64,000 nt of DNA from Massilia agilis (lineage in GTDB: Bacteria > Pseudomonadota > Gammaproteobacteria > Burkholderiales > Burkholderiaceae_D): assembly GCF_024756255.1 (NCBI RefSeq), contig NZ_JANUHB010000001.1, positions 558,001-622,000 of the forward strand, read 5' to 3'. Position numbers and translations under genes: made by a program. Positions 1 to 9,540 of this stretch are shown here, piece by piece; position 1 is the stretch's first letter; the number at the start of each line of letters is the position of its first letter. The notes below the pieces were generated by a model. That model was not told the origin of the DNA. It saw nothing but the letters and a program-made list of their open reading frames with translations, and did not search any database.

Positions 1-1556
1 TCCAGGCCCACCCTGCGGCCCTCACCCTTGGCCACGCCGACGATCAGGCTGATGTCGAGCCCCAGCTCTTCGAACACCTGACGCGCCATCTCGACCTGGC
101 CCTTGCCGCCGTCCACCAGCACCACGTCCGGCATCACGCCGTCGCCCGCCGCCACCTTTTCGTAGCGGCGCGTGAGCACCTGGCGCATCGCCGCGTAGTC
201 GTCGCCCGGCGTGATGCCGTTGATGTTGAAGCGCCGGTATTCGCCGTTCTGCATCTGGTGGTGATGGAACACCACGCACGATGCCTGCGTCGCCTCGCCC
301 GCGGTGTGGCTGATGTCGAAGCATTCGATGCGGATGCTGTCCAGGTCTTCCATGTCGAGCCCGAGCACCTCGGCCAGCGCGCGCGTGCGCGCCTGTTGCG
401 AGCCTTGCTCGGACAAGAGCCGCGCCAGCGCGATCTCGGCGCCCTTTTGCGCCAGCTCCAGCCATTGGCGGCGCTGCCCCTGCGGCTGGAAGATCAGGTT
501 GATGCGGTGGCCGCACTGCTCGGTCAGCGCCATCATCAGCTCGGGCTGGTCGAACTCGATGTTCAGGATCAGCGTGTTGGGGATGAATTTGTCGGCGTAG
601 TGCTGGGCCATGAAGGCGGCCAGCACTTCGACCTCGATGGGCACTTCGCCCAGCGCTTCGCCCACCTGGGTCGGGAAGTAGGCGCGGTCGCCCAGGTGGC
701 GGCCGCCACGCACCATGGCCAGGTTCACGCAGGCGCGTCCGCCCTGCACCACCACGGCAATCACGTCCACGTCGGCGTCGCCGGTGGTCTCCATCGCTTG
801 CTGGTGCAGCACGCGCGAGAGCGACTGGATCTGGTTGCGCACCGATGCCGCCTGCTCGAACTTCAGTTCGGCCGCGTAGCCATGCATCTTCTTTTCCAGG
901 TCTTCGAGCACTTCGGACTGGCGCCCGCGCAGGAATTTGGCGGCGTTGTCCACGTCGATCTTGTATTCATCGGACGTGATCGCGCCCACGCAGGGCGCGC
1001 TGCAACGGCCGATCTGGTGCAGCAGGCAGGGGCGCGTGCGGTTCGAATACACGCTGTCCTCGCAGGTGCGGATCATGAAGACCTTCTGCAGGATCTGCAT
1101 CGACTCCTTCACCGCCCACGCGCTCGGGAACGGGCCAAAATACTGGTTCTTCTTGTCCAGCGCGCCGCGGTAGTAGGCCATGCGCGGCACGTCGCCGCCC
1201 GTGATCTTCAGGTAGGGGTAGGACTTGTCGTCCCTGAACAGGATGTTGTAGCGGGGCTTGAGCGTCTTGATCAGGTTGTTTTCCAGGATCAGCGCTTCGG
1301 CCTCGCTGTTGGTCACCGTGGTCTCGAGCCGCGCGATCTTCTCGACCATCATCGCAATGCGCGGGCTGGACAGGTTCTTCTGGAAGTAGCTCGAGACGCG
1401 CTTTTTCAGGTTGCGCGCCTTGCCGACGTACAGGACGGCGTCGTTGGCGTCGAAATAGCGGTACACGCCCGGCAGGTCGGGCAGCTTGGCGACCGTGGCC
1501 AATACTTGTGCGCGCGCGTCGGGCTGCGCGTCGGGGCTGTCGATCAATTCGCTCAT
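1..1556 (-). CDS. uvrC: UvrABC system protein C (3' end beyond left edge)
   Basis: Nucleotide excision repair nuclease that makes the dual incision beside a UvrB-marked lesion. About 518 residues are visible. The N-terminal GIY-YIG domain is at about residues 27-60 ([20 protein letters not shown]), followed by the Cys-containing segment with [13 protein letters not shown], the UVR helical hairpin ([15 protein letters not shown]) and the start of the RNase H-like C-terminal nuclease domain ([27 protein letters not shown]). The reading frame is open to the window edge, so the helix-hairpin-helix end is missing. ATG at 1556 gives MSELIDS. A tandem repeat lies directly upstream of the start. The motifs are unambiguous. 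Confidence 0.96.
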   Translation of the reverse strand, partial: MSELIDSPDAQPDARAQVLATVAKLPDLPGVYRYFDANDAVLYVGKARNLKKRVSSYFQKNLSSPRIAMMVEKIARLETTVTNSEAEALILENNLIKTLKPRYNILFRDDKSYPYLKITGGDVPRMAYYRGALDKKNQYFGPFPSAWAVKESMQILQKVFMIRTCEDSVYSNRTRPCLLHQIGRCSAPCVGAITSDEYKIDVDNAAKFLRGRQSEVLEDLEKKMHGYAAELKFEQAASVRNQIQSLSRVLHQQAMETTGDADVDVIAVVVQGGRACVNLAMVRGGRHLGDRAYFPTQVGEALGEVPIEVEVLAAFMAQHYADKFIPNTLILNIEFDQPELMMALTEQCGHRINLIFQPQGQRRQWLELAQKGAEIALARLLSEQGSQQARTRALAEVLGLDMEDLDSIRIECFDISHTAGEATQASCVVFHHHQMQNGEYRRFNINGITPGDDYAAMRQVLTRRYEKVAAGDGVMPDVVLVDGGKGQVEMARQVFEELGLDISLIVGVAKGEGRRVGL

Positions 1557-1574
1557 GTGTTTGTGGCTGTGCTC

Positions 1575-1736
1575 AAGCCGGTTGAACGCGTGGGGTGAAG
1601 CTGGCCAGTGGCCAGCTGAACGAGCCCACATGTCATTTTACGGCGGTTCTTAAGCCGCTTGAACGCGTGGGGTGAAGCTGGCCAGTGGCCAGCTGAACGA
1701 GCCCACAGTGTAATTCTACGGCGGTTCTTAAGCCGC
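1575..1736. repeat. Tandem repeat, about 78 bp unit, two copies plus partial third
   Basis: Two nearly identical units begin at 1575 and 1652 with AAGCCG(C/G)TTGAACGCG. A third start at 1730 runs into a family-A palindrome. Each full unit contains the 19-base palindrome AGCTGGCCAGTGGCCAGCT. The block fills the space between uvrC and acpS. It looks like a local amplification of a family-A extragenic element whose inner part has diverged. Confidence 0.85.
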
Positions 1737-1769
1737 TTGAACGCGTGGGCAGAATCTGCCCACCCTACG
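1737..1769. repeat. Family-A extragenic palindrome overlapping acpS stop
   Basis: The core is GCGTGGGCAGAATCTGCCCA followed by CCCTACG, an imperfect hairpin. The same outer sequence (GTAGGGTGGGC / GCCCACGCG) recurs at seven other loci in the window. Its CTA at 1765-1767 is the TAG stop of acpS on the minus strand, so the repeat overlaps the gene by five bases. Confidence 0.9.
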
Positions 1770-2160
1770 GGGTTTGCGTGACGATCACGAAGGCGACGCC
1801 GTAGTCGGCTTCGTCGCTGATCGAGACCTGGGCCGTCAAGCGGTTCTGGCGCATGAATTCTTCGAGCGCGCCGCTGCAGACGATGACCGGCTTGCCGCTC
1901 GGCGCATTCAACATCTGCGCGGAGCGCCAGGTCATCGGCATGCGCATGCCAAGGCCGATCGCCTTGGAGAACGCTTCCTTGGCCGAGAAGCGCGTGGCCA
2001 GAAAGCGCAGGCCGCGCGTTTCGTTCTTGGCGCGGCGCGCATGGTACTTCACCAGCTCCTCCGGGCCCAGGATCTTTTCGGCGAAGCGCTCGCCGCTGCG
2101 CGCAAGCGCCGCCTCTACGCGCGAGATCTGGACGATGTCGGTGCCAATCCCGTAGATCAT
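1765..2160 (-). CDS. acpS: Holo-[acyl-carrier-protein] synthase
   Basis: Transfers 4'-phosphopantetheine from CoA to the conserved serine of acyl carrier protein. 131 residues, the usual length. It shows the N-terminal [13 protein letters not shown] motif with the Mg-binding Asp and the [15 protein letters not shown] motif with the second acidic ligand. ATG at 2160 gives [10 protein letters not shown]; an alternative start 11 codons upstream would add an unconserved peptide. It sits four bases downstream of pdxJ, in the usual pdxJ-acpS order. Its TAG stop lies inside a family-A palindrome. The substrate gene acpP lies about 12 kb away in the same window. nagZ, often next in related genomes, is not present here. 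Confidence 0.96.
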   Translation of the reverse strand: MIYGIGTDIVQISRVEAALARSGERFAEKILGPEELVKYHARRAKNETRGLRFLATRFSAKEAFSKAIGLGMRMPMTWRSAQMLNAPSGKPVIVCSGALEEFMRQNRLTAQVSISDEADYGVAFVIVTQTP

Positions 2161-2164
2161 CGCG

Positions 2165-2929
2165 TCAGTCCAGCGACACGCCCATGCGCGCATCCACCAT
2201 GATGGCCTTCATTTCGCGCACCGCGTGTTCCCAGCCGGTGAACAGCGCTTGTGCGACGATCGCGTGGCCTATGTTCAGCTCGTGGATTTCCTGGATCGCC
2301 GCGATCGGCTGCACGTTGGTGTAGTGCAGGCCGTGGCCCGCGTTCACGCGCAGGCCGCGCCTGACGCCTGCCAGCACGCCCTGGCGGATACGTTCCAGCT
2401 CCACAGCCACCGCGTCGTCTTCGGCTTCGGCGTAGCGGCCGGTGTGCAGCTCGATCACCGGCGCGCCCACCGCGGCGGCCGCCTCGATCTGCTGCTCGTC
2501 GGCGTCGATGAAGAGCGAGACGCGAATGCCCTCGCCCGCCAGCTGCTTCACCGCCACCTCGACCTGTTTGTAGTAGCGCAGCACGTCCAGGCCGCCCTCG
2601 GTGGTGACTTCCTCGCGCCGCTCCGGCACCAGGCACACGTCGGCCGGCTTGACGCGGCAGGCGAAGTCGATCATCTCGGGCGTGACCGCCGCTTCCAGGT
2701 TCATGCGGGTGGTGAGCTCCGGGCGGATCGCGAGCACGTCGGCATCCTTGATGTGGCGCCGGTCTTCGCGCAGGTGCAGCGTGATCAGGTCGGCACCTGC
2801 CTGCTCGGCCAACAGGGCCGCGCGCAGCGGGTCGGGATAGACGGTGCCGCGCGCGTTGCGCACGGTGGCAATGTGGTCGATGTTCACGCCCAGGTCGATG
2901 ACGGAACCGGCAGGTTGCAGGAAGCTCAT
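2165..2929 (-). CDS. pdxJ: Pyridoxine 5'-phosphate synthase
   Basis: Last ring-closing step of DXP-dependent vitamin B6 synthesis: condenses 1-deoxy-D-xylulose 5-phosphate with 3-amino-2-oxopropyl phosphate to pyridoxine 5'-phosphate. 254 residues, a TIM barrel of normal length. It shows the N-terminal [17 protein letters not shown] signature, [10 protein letters not shown], and the C-terminal phosphate-binding region [14 protein letters not shown]. It lies between recO and acpS, ten bases downstream of recO, as in most proteobacteria. Start ATG at 2929 (MSFLQPAGS). Confidence 0.97.
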   Translation of the reverse strand: MSFLQPAGSVIDLGVNIDHIATVRNARGTVYPDPLRAALLAEQAGADLITLHLREDRRHIKDADVLAIRPELTTRMNLEAAVTPEMIDFACRVKPADVCLVPERREEVTTEGGLDVLRYYKQVEVAVKQLAGEGIRVSLFIDADEQQIEAAAAVGAPVIELHTGRYAEAEDDAVAVELERIRQGVLAGVRRGLRVNAGHGLHYTNVQPIAAIQEIHELNIGHAIVAQALFTGWEHAVREMKAIMVDARMGVSLD

Positions 2930-2939
2930 GGTGGTTTTC

Positions 2940-3737
2940 TTATAGCTGCATTAAGTCGATCAATATCTGGCGCGTGTTCAGCGGCGCGCCGCCCAGGTGA
3001 TACGCCAGCAAAAAGCGCATCAGTTGTTTGCTCTGCGCCTGCGTGGCCGGGTCCGCGTAGTCGTCGCTTTCCATGTCGCGCAGCGTCTTGCCGGACACCA
3101 CCGGCCAGGTGTCGCCAGGGGTCGCTTCGCGCGCGCCCTTTTCCGGGTCCACGACATATTCTGCGCCTGGGTCGACCAGCGTGCGCGTGGTGGTGGAGCG
3201 CGACAGGTCCGCGGCCACGCCCGTTTCCTTAAGTAAGGCCCGTTCGAACTTTCGCAAGACGATTTGCGCCGGCTCGCCGTGGGCCAGCTCGTTCAGGGTC
3301 GCCACGTAATGATCGAACAAGGCCGGATGTGGGTCGTCGCGTGCAAGCAGCTTGACCAGCAGTTCGTTCAGGTAAAAGCCGCACAGCAGTGCGGTCTTTT
3401 CCAGCGGCAGCATGCCGCCGACCCATTCGGCGTCGATCAGGGTGCGCAGTTCGGATTTGCCGCTCCACGAACTGGACAGGGGCTGGAAGGTCTGCAGCAC
3501 GCCACGCAGCCGCGACATGGGCCGCTTGGCGCCCTTGGCCACCACCGCGATGCGGCCGTAGTCGCGGGTCAGCAGGTCGATGATGAGGCTGGTTTCCTTG
3601 TACGGATAGCTGTGCAGTACAAAGGACGGCTGGCCGGCCACGCGGTTGTCGCGCGCGGGCGCACGGCTGCGCTTTTTCGCGGGCGCTGGCGTTGCGGCAG
3701 GCTCGGTGGGGTGAAGGTCGGCGTCGAGGATGGACAT
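2940..3737 (-). CDS. recO: DNA repair protein RecO
   Basis: Recombination mediator that helps RecR load RecA on SSB-coated gaps and anneals strands. 265 residues. The OB-fold begins at about residue 37 ([19 protein letters not shown]) with [19 protein letters not shown], followed by the helical domain ([30 protein letters not shown]). An Ala/Pro/Lys-rich N-terminal extension of about 35 residues precedes the fold and is longer than in E. coli (242 residues in total there). ATG at 3737 is chosen because further upstream the frame only gives Arg-rich shadow of era. The zinc-type cysteines seen in some RecO proteins are not evident. Confidence 0.94.
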   Translation of the reverse strand: MSILDADLHPTEPAATPAPAKKRSRAPARDNRVAGQPSFVLHSYPYKETSLIIDLLTRDYGRIAVVAKGAKRPMSRLRGVLQTFQPLSSSWSGKSELRTLIDAEWVGGMLPLEKTALLCGFYLNELLVKLLARDDPHPALFDHYVATLNELAHGEPAQIVLRKFERALLKETGVAADLSRSTTTRTLVDPGAEYVVDPEKGAREATPGDTWPVVSGKTLRDMESDDYADPATQAQSKQLMRFLLAYHLGGAPLNTRQILIDLMQL

Positions 3738-3760
3738 GCGCGTGGGTCGGCCCCCTGCGC

Positions 3761-4663
3761 TTACTCGTAGCCGTAGGCGCGCAGGCCCGCTTCGTTGTCG
3801 GCCCAGCCGGATTTGACCTTGACCCAGATTTCCAGGTACACCGGTCCACCGAACAGTTTTTCCATATCCAGGCGCGAGGCCGTCGAGATTTCCTTCAGGC
3901 GCGCGCCCTTGGCGCCGATGATCATCGCCTTGTGGCCGTCGCGCTCGACCAGGATGGCGGCGAAGACGCGCCGCAGGTTGCCTTCCTGCTCGAATTTCTC
4001 GATCAGCACGGTGCTGGTGTAGGGCAGCTCGTCGCCGCACAGGCGGAACACCTTCTCGCGTACGATCTCGGCGGCGAGGAACTTCTCGCTGCGGTCGGTG
4101 ATGTCGTCCGGGCCAAAGATCGGCTCGTTACGCGGCAGCCAGGTGCGGATTTCCTTCTCGAGCGCATCGACCTGGAAACGCAGCTTGGCCGACACCGGGA
4201 CCACGGCGGCAAAGTGGTGCAGCGCCGCGATCTTTTGCGTGAACGGCATCAGCTGTGCCTTGTCCTTCATGCGGTCGGCCTTGTTGATGACCAGCACCAC
4301 CGGCACGTTCTTGGGCAGCAGGTCGATCACCTGCTGGTCGGCCGCGCCAAAGGTGCCGGCTTCGACCAGGAACAGGACCACGTCGGCCGCGGTCAGCGTG
4401 TTCGACACGGTCTTGTTGAGCGTCTTGTTCAGCGCGTTGGCGTGGCGCGTCTGGAAGCCCGGCGTATCGACGTAGATGTACTGCGCGTCGTCCGTGGTCT
4501 GGATGCCGGTGATGCGGTGGCGCGTGGTCTGCGCCTTGCGCGAAGTGATCGATACCTTGGCGCCGATCAGCACGTTCATCAGCGTCGACTTGCCGACGTT
4601 GGGACGGCCGACGATCGCGATGTAACCGCAACGAAAATCCGAATGGGTGCTGCCCTCGTTCAT
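3761..4663 (-). CDS. era: GTPase Era
   Basis: Ribosome assembly GTPase that binds the 3' end of 16S rRNA. 300 residues. G1 GRPNVGKST at about residues 19-27, switch region [15 protein letters not shown]3 DTPGF, G4 NKAD, and a C-terminal KH domain ([20 protein letters not shown]). The stop is 23 bases from recO, and the start overlaps the rnc stop by four bases (ATGA), so rnc-era is translationally coupled. Confidence 0.98.
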   Translation of the reverse strand: MNEGSTHSDFRCGYIAIVGRPNVGKSTLMNVLIGAKVSITSRKAQTTRHRITGIQTTDDAQYIYVDTPGFQTRHANALNKTLNKTVSNTLTAADVVLFLVEAGTFGAADQQVIDLLPKNVPVVLVINKADRMKDKAQLMPFTQKIAALHHFAAVVPVSAKLRFQVDALEKEIRTWLPRNEPIFGPDDITDRSEKFLAAEIVREKVFRLCGDELPYTSTVLIEKFEQEGNLRRVFAAILVERDGHKAMIIGAKGARLKEISTASRLDMEKLFGGPVYLEIWVKVKSGWADNEAGLRAYGYE

Positions 4664-5559
4664 GCTGACTTGCTTCCTGCTTGTTTTTGCGCCTTGGCGT
4701 CGCCGGACGCGGGCTTGGTGTCGGTGGCCGGCCTGGCGCCAGTATTCTCGGTGCCGGCGGCCTGCGGCGCGGGGGCGCTGGCAGGCTCGGCGACGGGCGG
4801 AGCATCGGGCTGGATGGTCGCGATACCCGCCAGTTTAAGCTGTGCGGCGCGCGGGCGCGATTTGCGGGTGGCGGACGGCGTCTTCACCAGTGCCTGTTCG
4901 GCCGCCTCCAGCGCCAGCCGGGCCGCGGCCTGCTCGCCGGCGCGGCGGCTGCCGCCACGGCCGAACACCTGGATGCCAAGCTTGGGCACCAGGCACTCGA
5001 TCTCGAATTCCTGGCTGTGCGCGGCGCCGTGGGTGGCCACCACGTTATAGGTCGGCAGCGAAATCTTCTTGCTCTGCAAAAACTCTTGCAGCAGGGTCTT
5101 GGCGTCCTTGCCCAGCGTGCGCGGATCGACCGTTTCCAGGATCGGGATGTAGAAAGCGCGTATCACGTCGCGCGCGGCGTTGAAGCCGGCGTCGAGGAAG
5201 ATCGCGCCCAGCAGCGCTTCAAGCGTGTCGGCCAGGATCGACGGGCGGCGGAAACCGCCCGACTTGAGCTCGCCCTCGCCCAGGCGCAGGAACTGCGACA
5301 GTTCGAGCTTTTGCGCGATCTCGTACAGCGACTGTTGCTTGACCAGGTTGGCGCGCAGGCGCGACAGGTCGCCTTCGTCCAGCGTATTGAAGCGTTCGTA
5401 CAGGACCGAGGCGACCACGCAGTTCAGGATCGAGTCGCCAAGGAATTCCAGCCGTTCGTTATGCAAACTGCTGTGGCTACGGTGCGTCAGGGCTTGCTGT
5501 AACAGGCCAGCATCCTGGAACGTGTAGCCTAGGCGTGTTTGCAATAACTGAAGATTCAT
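4660..5559 (-). CDS. rnc: Ribonuclease III
   Basis: Double-strand-specific endoribonuclease that processes rRNA precursors. It carries the catalytic signature [15 protein letters not shown] (residues about 37-51) and the second acidic cluster in [14 protein letters not shown] double-stranded RNA-binding domain follows at about residues 155-227 ([38 protein letters not shown]). It is 299 residues against about 226 in E. coli. The difference is a C-terminal tail of about 70 residues rich in Ala, Pro and Lys with no recognisable fold. Coupled to era by ATGA. Confidence 0.97.
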   Translation of the reverse strand: MNLQLLQTRLGYTFQDAGLLQQALTHRSHSSLHNERLEFLGDSILNCVVASVLYERFNTLDEGDLSRLRANLVKQQSLYEIAQKLELSQFLRLGEGELKSGGFRRPSILADTLEALLGAIFLDAGFNAARDVIRAFYIPILETVDPRTLGKDAKTLLQEFLQSKKISLPTYNVVATHGAAHSQEFEIECLVPKLGIQVFGRGGSRRAGEQAAARLALEAAEQALVKTPSATRKSRPRAAQLKLAGIATIQPDAPPVAEPASAPAPQAAGTENTGARPATDTKPASGDAKAQKQAGSKSA

Positions 5560-5589
5560 CGTTGGTTTACTTCCTTGCCGCGCCCACGA

Positions 5590-5997
5590 TCAGTTGGCAC
5601 TGGCGGCGGCCTGGGCGGCCACGACGCCGCTCTTGTCGGTGGTGCCGGCATAGTTGATGACCAGGCTCACGTTGCCCGCCAGCGGCACGCGCTTTTCGTA
5701 GGCGAAGCTGATTTCCGGCTCGCCGCCGTCCTTGGTGATCACCAGGTCATGGCCGCTGATGGCGCTGACGTTGTTGATCTCCGCATTCTTGTCGAAGGTG
5801 CGCTGCATCTCGGCCACGCTGCCGCCGGTGGCCTTGGCCTTGACGATCGCGTCCTGGATGGTGCGGTATTCCATGTACGTTGGCACAAGCTTCAAGGCAA
5901 ACACGGCGGCCACGCCCAGCACCGCGAGCACGAAAATCAGGCCCGACAGCGAAACCCCGCGCTCCGCGTTGATGAAATACTGCTTATGTCCTTGCAT
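5590..5997 (-). CDS. DUF4845 family membrane-anchored protein
   Basis: 135 residues of unknown function. A single hydrophobic segment near the N-terminus (SLSGLIFVLAVLGVAAVFALK, residues about 16-36), resembling a pilin-like prepilin or signal-anchor, is followed by a short soluble domain (YMEYRTIQDAIVKA; LVITKDGGEPEISFAYEKRV). A gene of this family sits between lepB and rnc in many betaproteobacteria, which supports the assignment. The domain probably faces the periplasm. The context (signal peptidase, RNase III) does not define a role. Confidence 0.85.
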   Translation of the reverse strand: MQGHKQYFINAERGVSLSGLIFVLAVLGVAAVFALKLVPTYMEYRTIQDAIVKAKATGGSVAEMQRTFDKNAEINNVSAISGHDLVITKDGGEPEISFAYEKRVPLAGNVSLVINYAGTTDKSGVVAAQAAASAN

Positions 5998-6017
5998 GTG
6001 CCCTTCCCCCGTCGAAC

Positions 6018-6932
6018 TTAGTGGATACCGCCGATGCGCTTCGGATTGCTGAAGTTCATCCAGATCGCGATCGCTTTGCCGACGATGTTCTGGTCAGGCA
6101 CGAAGCCCCAGTAACGGCTGTCGGCAGAGTTGTCCCGGTTATCCCCCATCATAAAATAATTGCCCTCCGGTACGATACAGGTAAATTTGTCGTACGAATA
6201 GTCGCAATTTTCACGATGCGGGAAATTGTCCACCGAGCCAAGGTCGAGGGTACGCCGTCCTTCCATGGTCAGGATACGGTGTTGCGCGCCAGGCAACATT
6301 TCCATGTATTGCTTGTGGTACACCGGACGCTCGTCGTCGAGGTAATCGTCCATCGGGCGGTAGTCCACCGGCTTGCCGTTGACCGTCAGGCGCTTGTTTT
6401 CGTAGGTGATTTTATCACCCGGAACGCCGATCACGCGCTTGATGTAATCCTGGCTGGGATCCTTCGGGTACTTGAACACCATCACGTCGCCGCGCTGCGG
6501 GTTGCCCACTTCGATGATCTTCTTGTTGATGATCGGCAGGCGGATACCGTAGGCGTACTTGTTCACCAGGATCAGGTCGCCCACCAGCAGGGTCGGCACC
6601 ATCGACGACGACGGGATCTTGAACGGCTCCCACAGGAACGAGCGCAGCACGAACACCAGCGCGATCACCGGGAAAAAGCTGCCCGAATACTCGATCCAGG
6701 TCGGCTGGCGCAGCAAGGCGGCCTCGATCGCGGCGCGGTTGCCGTTGTCGAGCTTGATGCCGTCGGCGGTCGCCTTGGCGTTGCGCGCATCATAGGCGGC
6801 CAGTGCGGCGTTGGCGGCGGCGCGGCGCTTCTTGGCCAGGTAGAACACGTCCAGGCACCAGATCACGCCGGTAACCACCATTGCGACGAACAAGATCAGG
6901 GCAAAGTTCCCAAGGATGGGTTGCAGGTTCAT
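6018..6932 (-). CDS. lepB: Signal peptidase I
   Basis: Cleaves signal peptides from exported proteins at the outer face of the inner membrane. 304 residues. Two N-terminal membrane segments at about residues 8-31 and 84-100. The catalytic serine is S110 in [11 protein letters not shown] and the general-base lysine is K165 in [12 protein letters not shown]. The C-terminal box [14 protein letters not shown] is intact. The start overlaps the lepA stop by four bases (ATGA), the conserved lepA-lepB arrangement. Confidence 0.98.
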   Translation of the reverse strand: MNLQPILGNFALILFVAMVVTGVIWCLDVFYLAKKRRAAANAALAAYDARNAKATADGIKLDNGNRAAIEAALLRQPTWIEYSGSFFPVIALVFVLRSFLWEPFKIPSSSMVPTLLVGDLILVNKYAYGIRLPIINKKIIEVGNPQRGDVMVFKYPKDPSQDYIKRVIGVPGDKITYENKRLTVNGKPVDYRPMDDYLDDERPVYHKQYMEMLPGAQHRILTMEGRRTLDLGSVDNFPHRENCDYSYDKFTCIVPEGNYFMMGDNRDNSADSRYWGFVPDQNIVGKAIAIWMNFSNPKRIGGIH

Positions 6933-8722
6933 TTTTCTTCCACTTGGAGGATGGCCAGGAAGGCTTCTTGCGGGATCTCGACCGAGCCCACTTGCTTCAT
7001 GCGCTTCTTACCGGCTTTCTGTTTCTCGAGCAGTTTCTTCTTACGGGTGATGTCGCCGCCGTAGCACTTGGCCAGCACGTTCTTGCGCATCGCCTTGACG
7101 TTCTCGCGCGAGATGATGGTCGCGCCGATGGCGGCCTGGATCGCCACGTCGAACATCTGGCGCGGGATCAGCTCGCGCATCTTGGCCGCCACCTGGCGCC
7201 CGCGGAACGCGGCGTTGGCGCGGTGCACGATGATCGCCAGCGCGTCCACCTTGTCGCCGTTGATCAGCATGTCCACCTTGACCACGTCGGCGGCGCGGTA
7301 TTCCTTGAACTCGTAGTCCATCGAGGCGTAGCCGCGCGAGGTGGACTTCAGGCGGTCGAAGAAGTCGAGCACGATCTCGGCCATCGGGATTTCGTAGCGC
7401 AGCTTGACCTGGCGGCCGTGGTAGCTCATGTCCATCTGCACGCCGCGCTTGGAGTTACACAGCGTCATGACCGAACCGACATATTCCTGCGGCATGTACA
7501 GGTTCACGTTCACGATCGGCTCGCGCACTTCGGCGATTTTCGACGGTTCCGGCATCTTGGACGGGTTGTCCACCTTGATCTCGGTGCCGTCGCGCATTTG
7601 CACCTCGTACACCACGGTCGGCGCCGTCGTGATCAGGTCCATGTCGAATTCGCGCTCCAGGCGTTCCTGCACGATCTCCATGTGCAAGAGGCCCAGGAAG
7701 CCGCAGCGGAAGCCGAAGCCCAGCGCCTGCGACACTTCCGGCTCGTACATCAGCGCGGCGTCGTTCAGTTTCAGCTTTTCCAGCGAGTCGCGCAGCGCGT
7801 CGTACTGGTTGGCCTCGACCGGGAACAAGCCGGCGAACACCTGCGGCTGCACTTCCTTAAAGCCCGGCAGCGGGGCGGCGGCCGGCTTTTGCGCCAGCGT
7901 GATTGTGTCGCCCACGCGCGCGGCGTGCAGCTCCTTGATGCCGGCGATGACAAAGCCCACCTGGCCGGCCGACAGCTCGGGCAGCTGCACCGAACGCGGG
8001 CTGAACACGCCCACCTGCTCGGTCAACTGCTGGGAGCCGGTGGACATCAAGAGGATCTTGTCCTTGGGCCGCAAAGTGCCGTTGACCACACGCACCAGCA
8101 TGACCACGCCGACATAGCTGTCGTACCACGAGTCGATGATCAGGGCCTGCAGCGGCGCCTCCGGGTCGCCCTTGGGCGGCGGCACTTTGGCGATCAGCGC
8201 CTCGAGCACGTCCTCCACGCCCAGGCCGGTCTTGGCCGAGCACACGGTGGCGTCGGAGGCGTCGATGCCGATCACGTCCTCGATTTCCTTCTTGGCGTTG
8301 TCGGGGTCGGCGTGCGGCAGGTCGATCTTGTTCAGGACCGGGATCACTTCCACGCCCAGGTCCAGCGCCGTGTAGCAGTTGGCCACGGTCTGCGCTTCCA
8401 CGCCCTGGCTCGCGTCCACCACCAGCAGCGCGCCCTCGCACGCCGACAGCGAGCGCGACACCTCGTAGCTGAAGTCCACGTGGCCCGGGGTGTCGATCAG
8501 GTTCAGGTTGTAGGTCTGGCCATCGCGCGCCTTGTACTGCAGCGCGGCGGTCTGGGCCTTGATGGTGATGCCGCGCTCGCGCTCCAGGTCCATCGAGTCG
8601 AGCACCTGCTCGTCCATTTCACGGTCCGACAGGCCGCCGCAGATCTGGATGATGCGGTCGGCCAGCGTCGATTTACCGTGATCGATGTGGGCGATGATGG
8701 AAAAGTTACGTATGTTGTTCAT
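6929..8722 (-). CDS. lepA: Elongation factor 4 (LepA)
   Basis: Ribosome-associated translational GTPase, implicated in back-translocation or initiation/biogenesis. 597 residues, standard length. G1 [13 protein letters not shown] at about residue 10, followed by [24 protein letters not shown] and [10 protein letters not shown]. It has the EF4-specific C-terminal domain ending [20 protein letters not shown]. Transcription from the upstream grx gene probably ends at the hairpin at 8784-8828, so lepA-lepB-rnc-era likely has its own promoter in the 60 bases before the start. Confidence 0.98.
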   Translation of the reverse strand: MNNIRNFSIIAHIDHGKSTLADRIIQICGGLSDREMDEQVLDSMDLERERGITIKAQTAALQYKARDGQTYNLNLIDTPGHVDFSYEVSRSLSACEGALLVVDASQGVEAQTVANCYTALDLGVEVIPVLNKIDLPHADPDNAKKEIEDVIGIDASDATVCSAKTGLGVEDVLEALIAKVPPPKGDPEAPLQALIIDSWYDSYVGVVMLVRVVNGTLRPKDKILLMSTGSQQLTEQVGVFSPRSVQLPELSAGQVGFVIAGIKELHAARVGDTITLAQKPAAAPLPGFKEVQPQVFAGLFPVEANQYDALRDSLEKLKLNDAALMYEPEVSQALGFGFRCGFLGLLHMEIVQERLEREFDMDLITTAPTVVYEVQMRDGTEIKVDNPSKMPEPSKIAEVREPIVNVNLYMPQEYVGSVMTLCNSKRGVQMDMSYHGRQVKLRYEIPMAEIVLDFFDRLKSTSRGYASMDYEFKEYRAADVVKVDMLINGDKVDALAIIVHRANAAFRGRQVAAKMRELIPRQMFDVAIQAAIGATIISRENVKAMRKNVLAKCYGGDITRKKKLLEKQKAGKKRMKQVGSVEIPQEAFLAILQVEEK

Positions 8723-8783
8723 TAACTAACTCAAAACCAAGTGGGGGCGGCATTCCTGGCCGCGCATTGTTGCCCGCAATACG

Positions 8784-8828
8784 AAAAAAGCGCTCCGTTG
8801 AGGGATTGGCAATCCCCTGGCGAGCGCC
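8784..8828 (-). terminator. Intrinsic terminator downstream of grx-like gene
   Basis: Two-tier hairpin: outer stem GCGCTC (8790-8795) / GAGCGC (8822-8827) and inner stem GGGATT (8802-8807) / AATCCC (8811-8816). On the minus strand it is followed by six T (8784-8789). It stands 60 bases before the lepA start and would separate mucD-grx transcription from lepA. Confidence 0.65.
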
Positions 8829-9261
8829 TTATCAAACGCGAGAAGCTGATGTGCTGTGGACAGAAGCTTTTCCGGACCAGGCATTTTACCGGATTTCAGG
8901 GCAGAAAGCCGGGTTTCCCGGTGCCCCAGGCTGGGAAAATGGCTGTTTTTGGGGGAATTTCAAGCGGGGACGCTATCGCCCGTCCCTCAAGCCGTCGTCC
9001 CGACGAAAGTCGGCGGCCCCGCCGTGACCCATGCTGACCTTGAACAGAGACGGCGGATGTAGCCTCCACCAACACCGCCCCGTCGTCCCCGCGAAGGCGG
9101 GGACCCATGCTGACTTCGGTTCGTTCGCGGCTGTTCTACGCGCAACTGCTTCGGAAGCTCGGCATGGGTCCCGGCTTTTGCCGGGACGACGAGGTGCGGG
9201 TGCTGCTGCTTGTGCGCCGGACCGGCGGTCTATGGGTTCCCGCCTTCGCGGGAACGACGCA
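8829..9261. other. Intergenic region holding a cluster of REP-like palindromes
   Basis: The 539-base gap between lepA and the glutaredoxin-like gene contains no convincing gene. Its right half is a cluster of four family-B palindromes, one degenerate. Short reading frames here translate the palindromes (MGSRLRGNDG-type peptides) and were not called. The left part (8829-8991) has no feature I can identify. Confidence 0.7.
8992..9259. repeat. Family-B palindrome cluster (four copies)
   Basis: Copies lie at about 8992-9037 (degenerate), 9081-9114, 9161-9191 and 9231-9259. The core is GTCGT(C/T)CCCGCG-A/C-AGGCGGG(G/A)ACCCATG in alternating orientation. Each forms a strong hairpin. This matches the widespread 'GTCATTCCCGCGAAGGCGGGAATCC' class of extragenic palindrome. 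The last copy starts within three bases of the grx-like stop codon. Confidence 0.9.
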
Positions 9262-9540
9262 TCAAACCGGTGCGGCCTGGTCGGCGCGCGGGCTTCGCTC
9301 CAGGTAGGACCGCACTGCCGCCTCGTCGAGGAAGTAATGGCACAGCTCCGGCTCGTCCAGGCGCCCGTACAGCACCGGCACCAGCTCGTCGAAGCGCGCC
9401 ACCAGCGCCGGGTCGGCGTCCACGTCCACCACGTCCACGGCGAACGGCTGGCCGGGCGGGGCCAGCCGCTGCAGGGCCGCCAGCATGTCCTCGCACAGGT
9501 GGCACCAGCTGCGCGAGTAGAGCGTGAAGCGGGCCGTCAT
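9262..9540 (-). CDS. Glutaredoxin family protein (DUF836 type)
   Basis: 92 residues. Thioredoxin-fold protein with the redox motif CHLC at residues 13-16 in the context LYSRSWCHLCEDMLAAL, then VDVVDVDADPALVARFDELVPVL with the cis-Pro region. Small proteins of this kind usually follow mucD and precede lepA in betaproteobacteria. The start overlaps the mucD stop by four bases (ATGA). It probably acts as a thiol-disulfide oxidoreductase; the substrate is unknown. No signal peptide, so cytoplasmic. Confidence 0.85.
   Translation of the reverse strand: MTARFTLYSRSWCHLCEDMLAALQRLAPPGQPFAVDVVDVDADPALVARFDELVPVLYGRLDEPELCHYFLDEAAVRSYLERSPRADQAAPV

Noticed and set aside
258..1598. Long plus-strand frame opposite uvrC
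   Set aside because: It is the complement of a well-conserved uvrC frame, with His/Val/Arg/Gln-rich composition typical of antisense shadows in GC-rich DNA. Similar long shadows opposite lepA, clpB, sbcC, gltX and the FAAL gene were rejected for the same reason.
8741..9108. Short frames between lepA and the grx-like gene
   Set aside because: They are made of palindrome sequence and show no conserved protein features.
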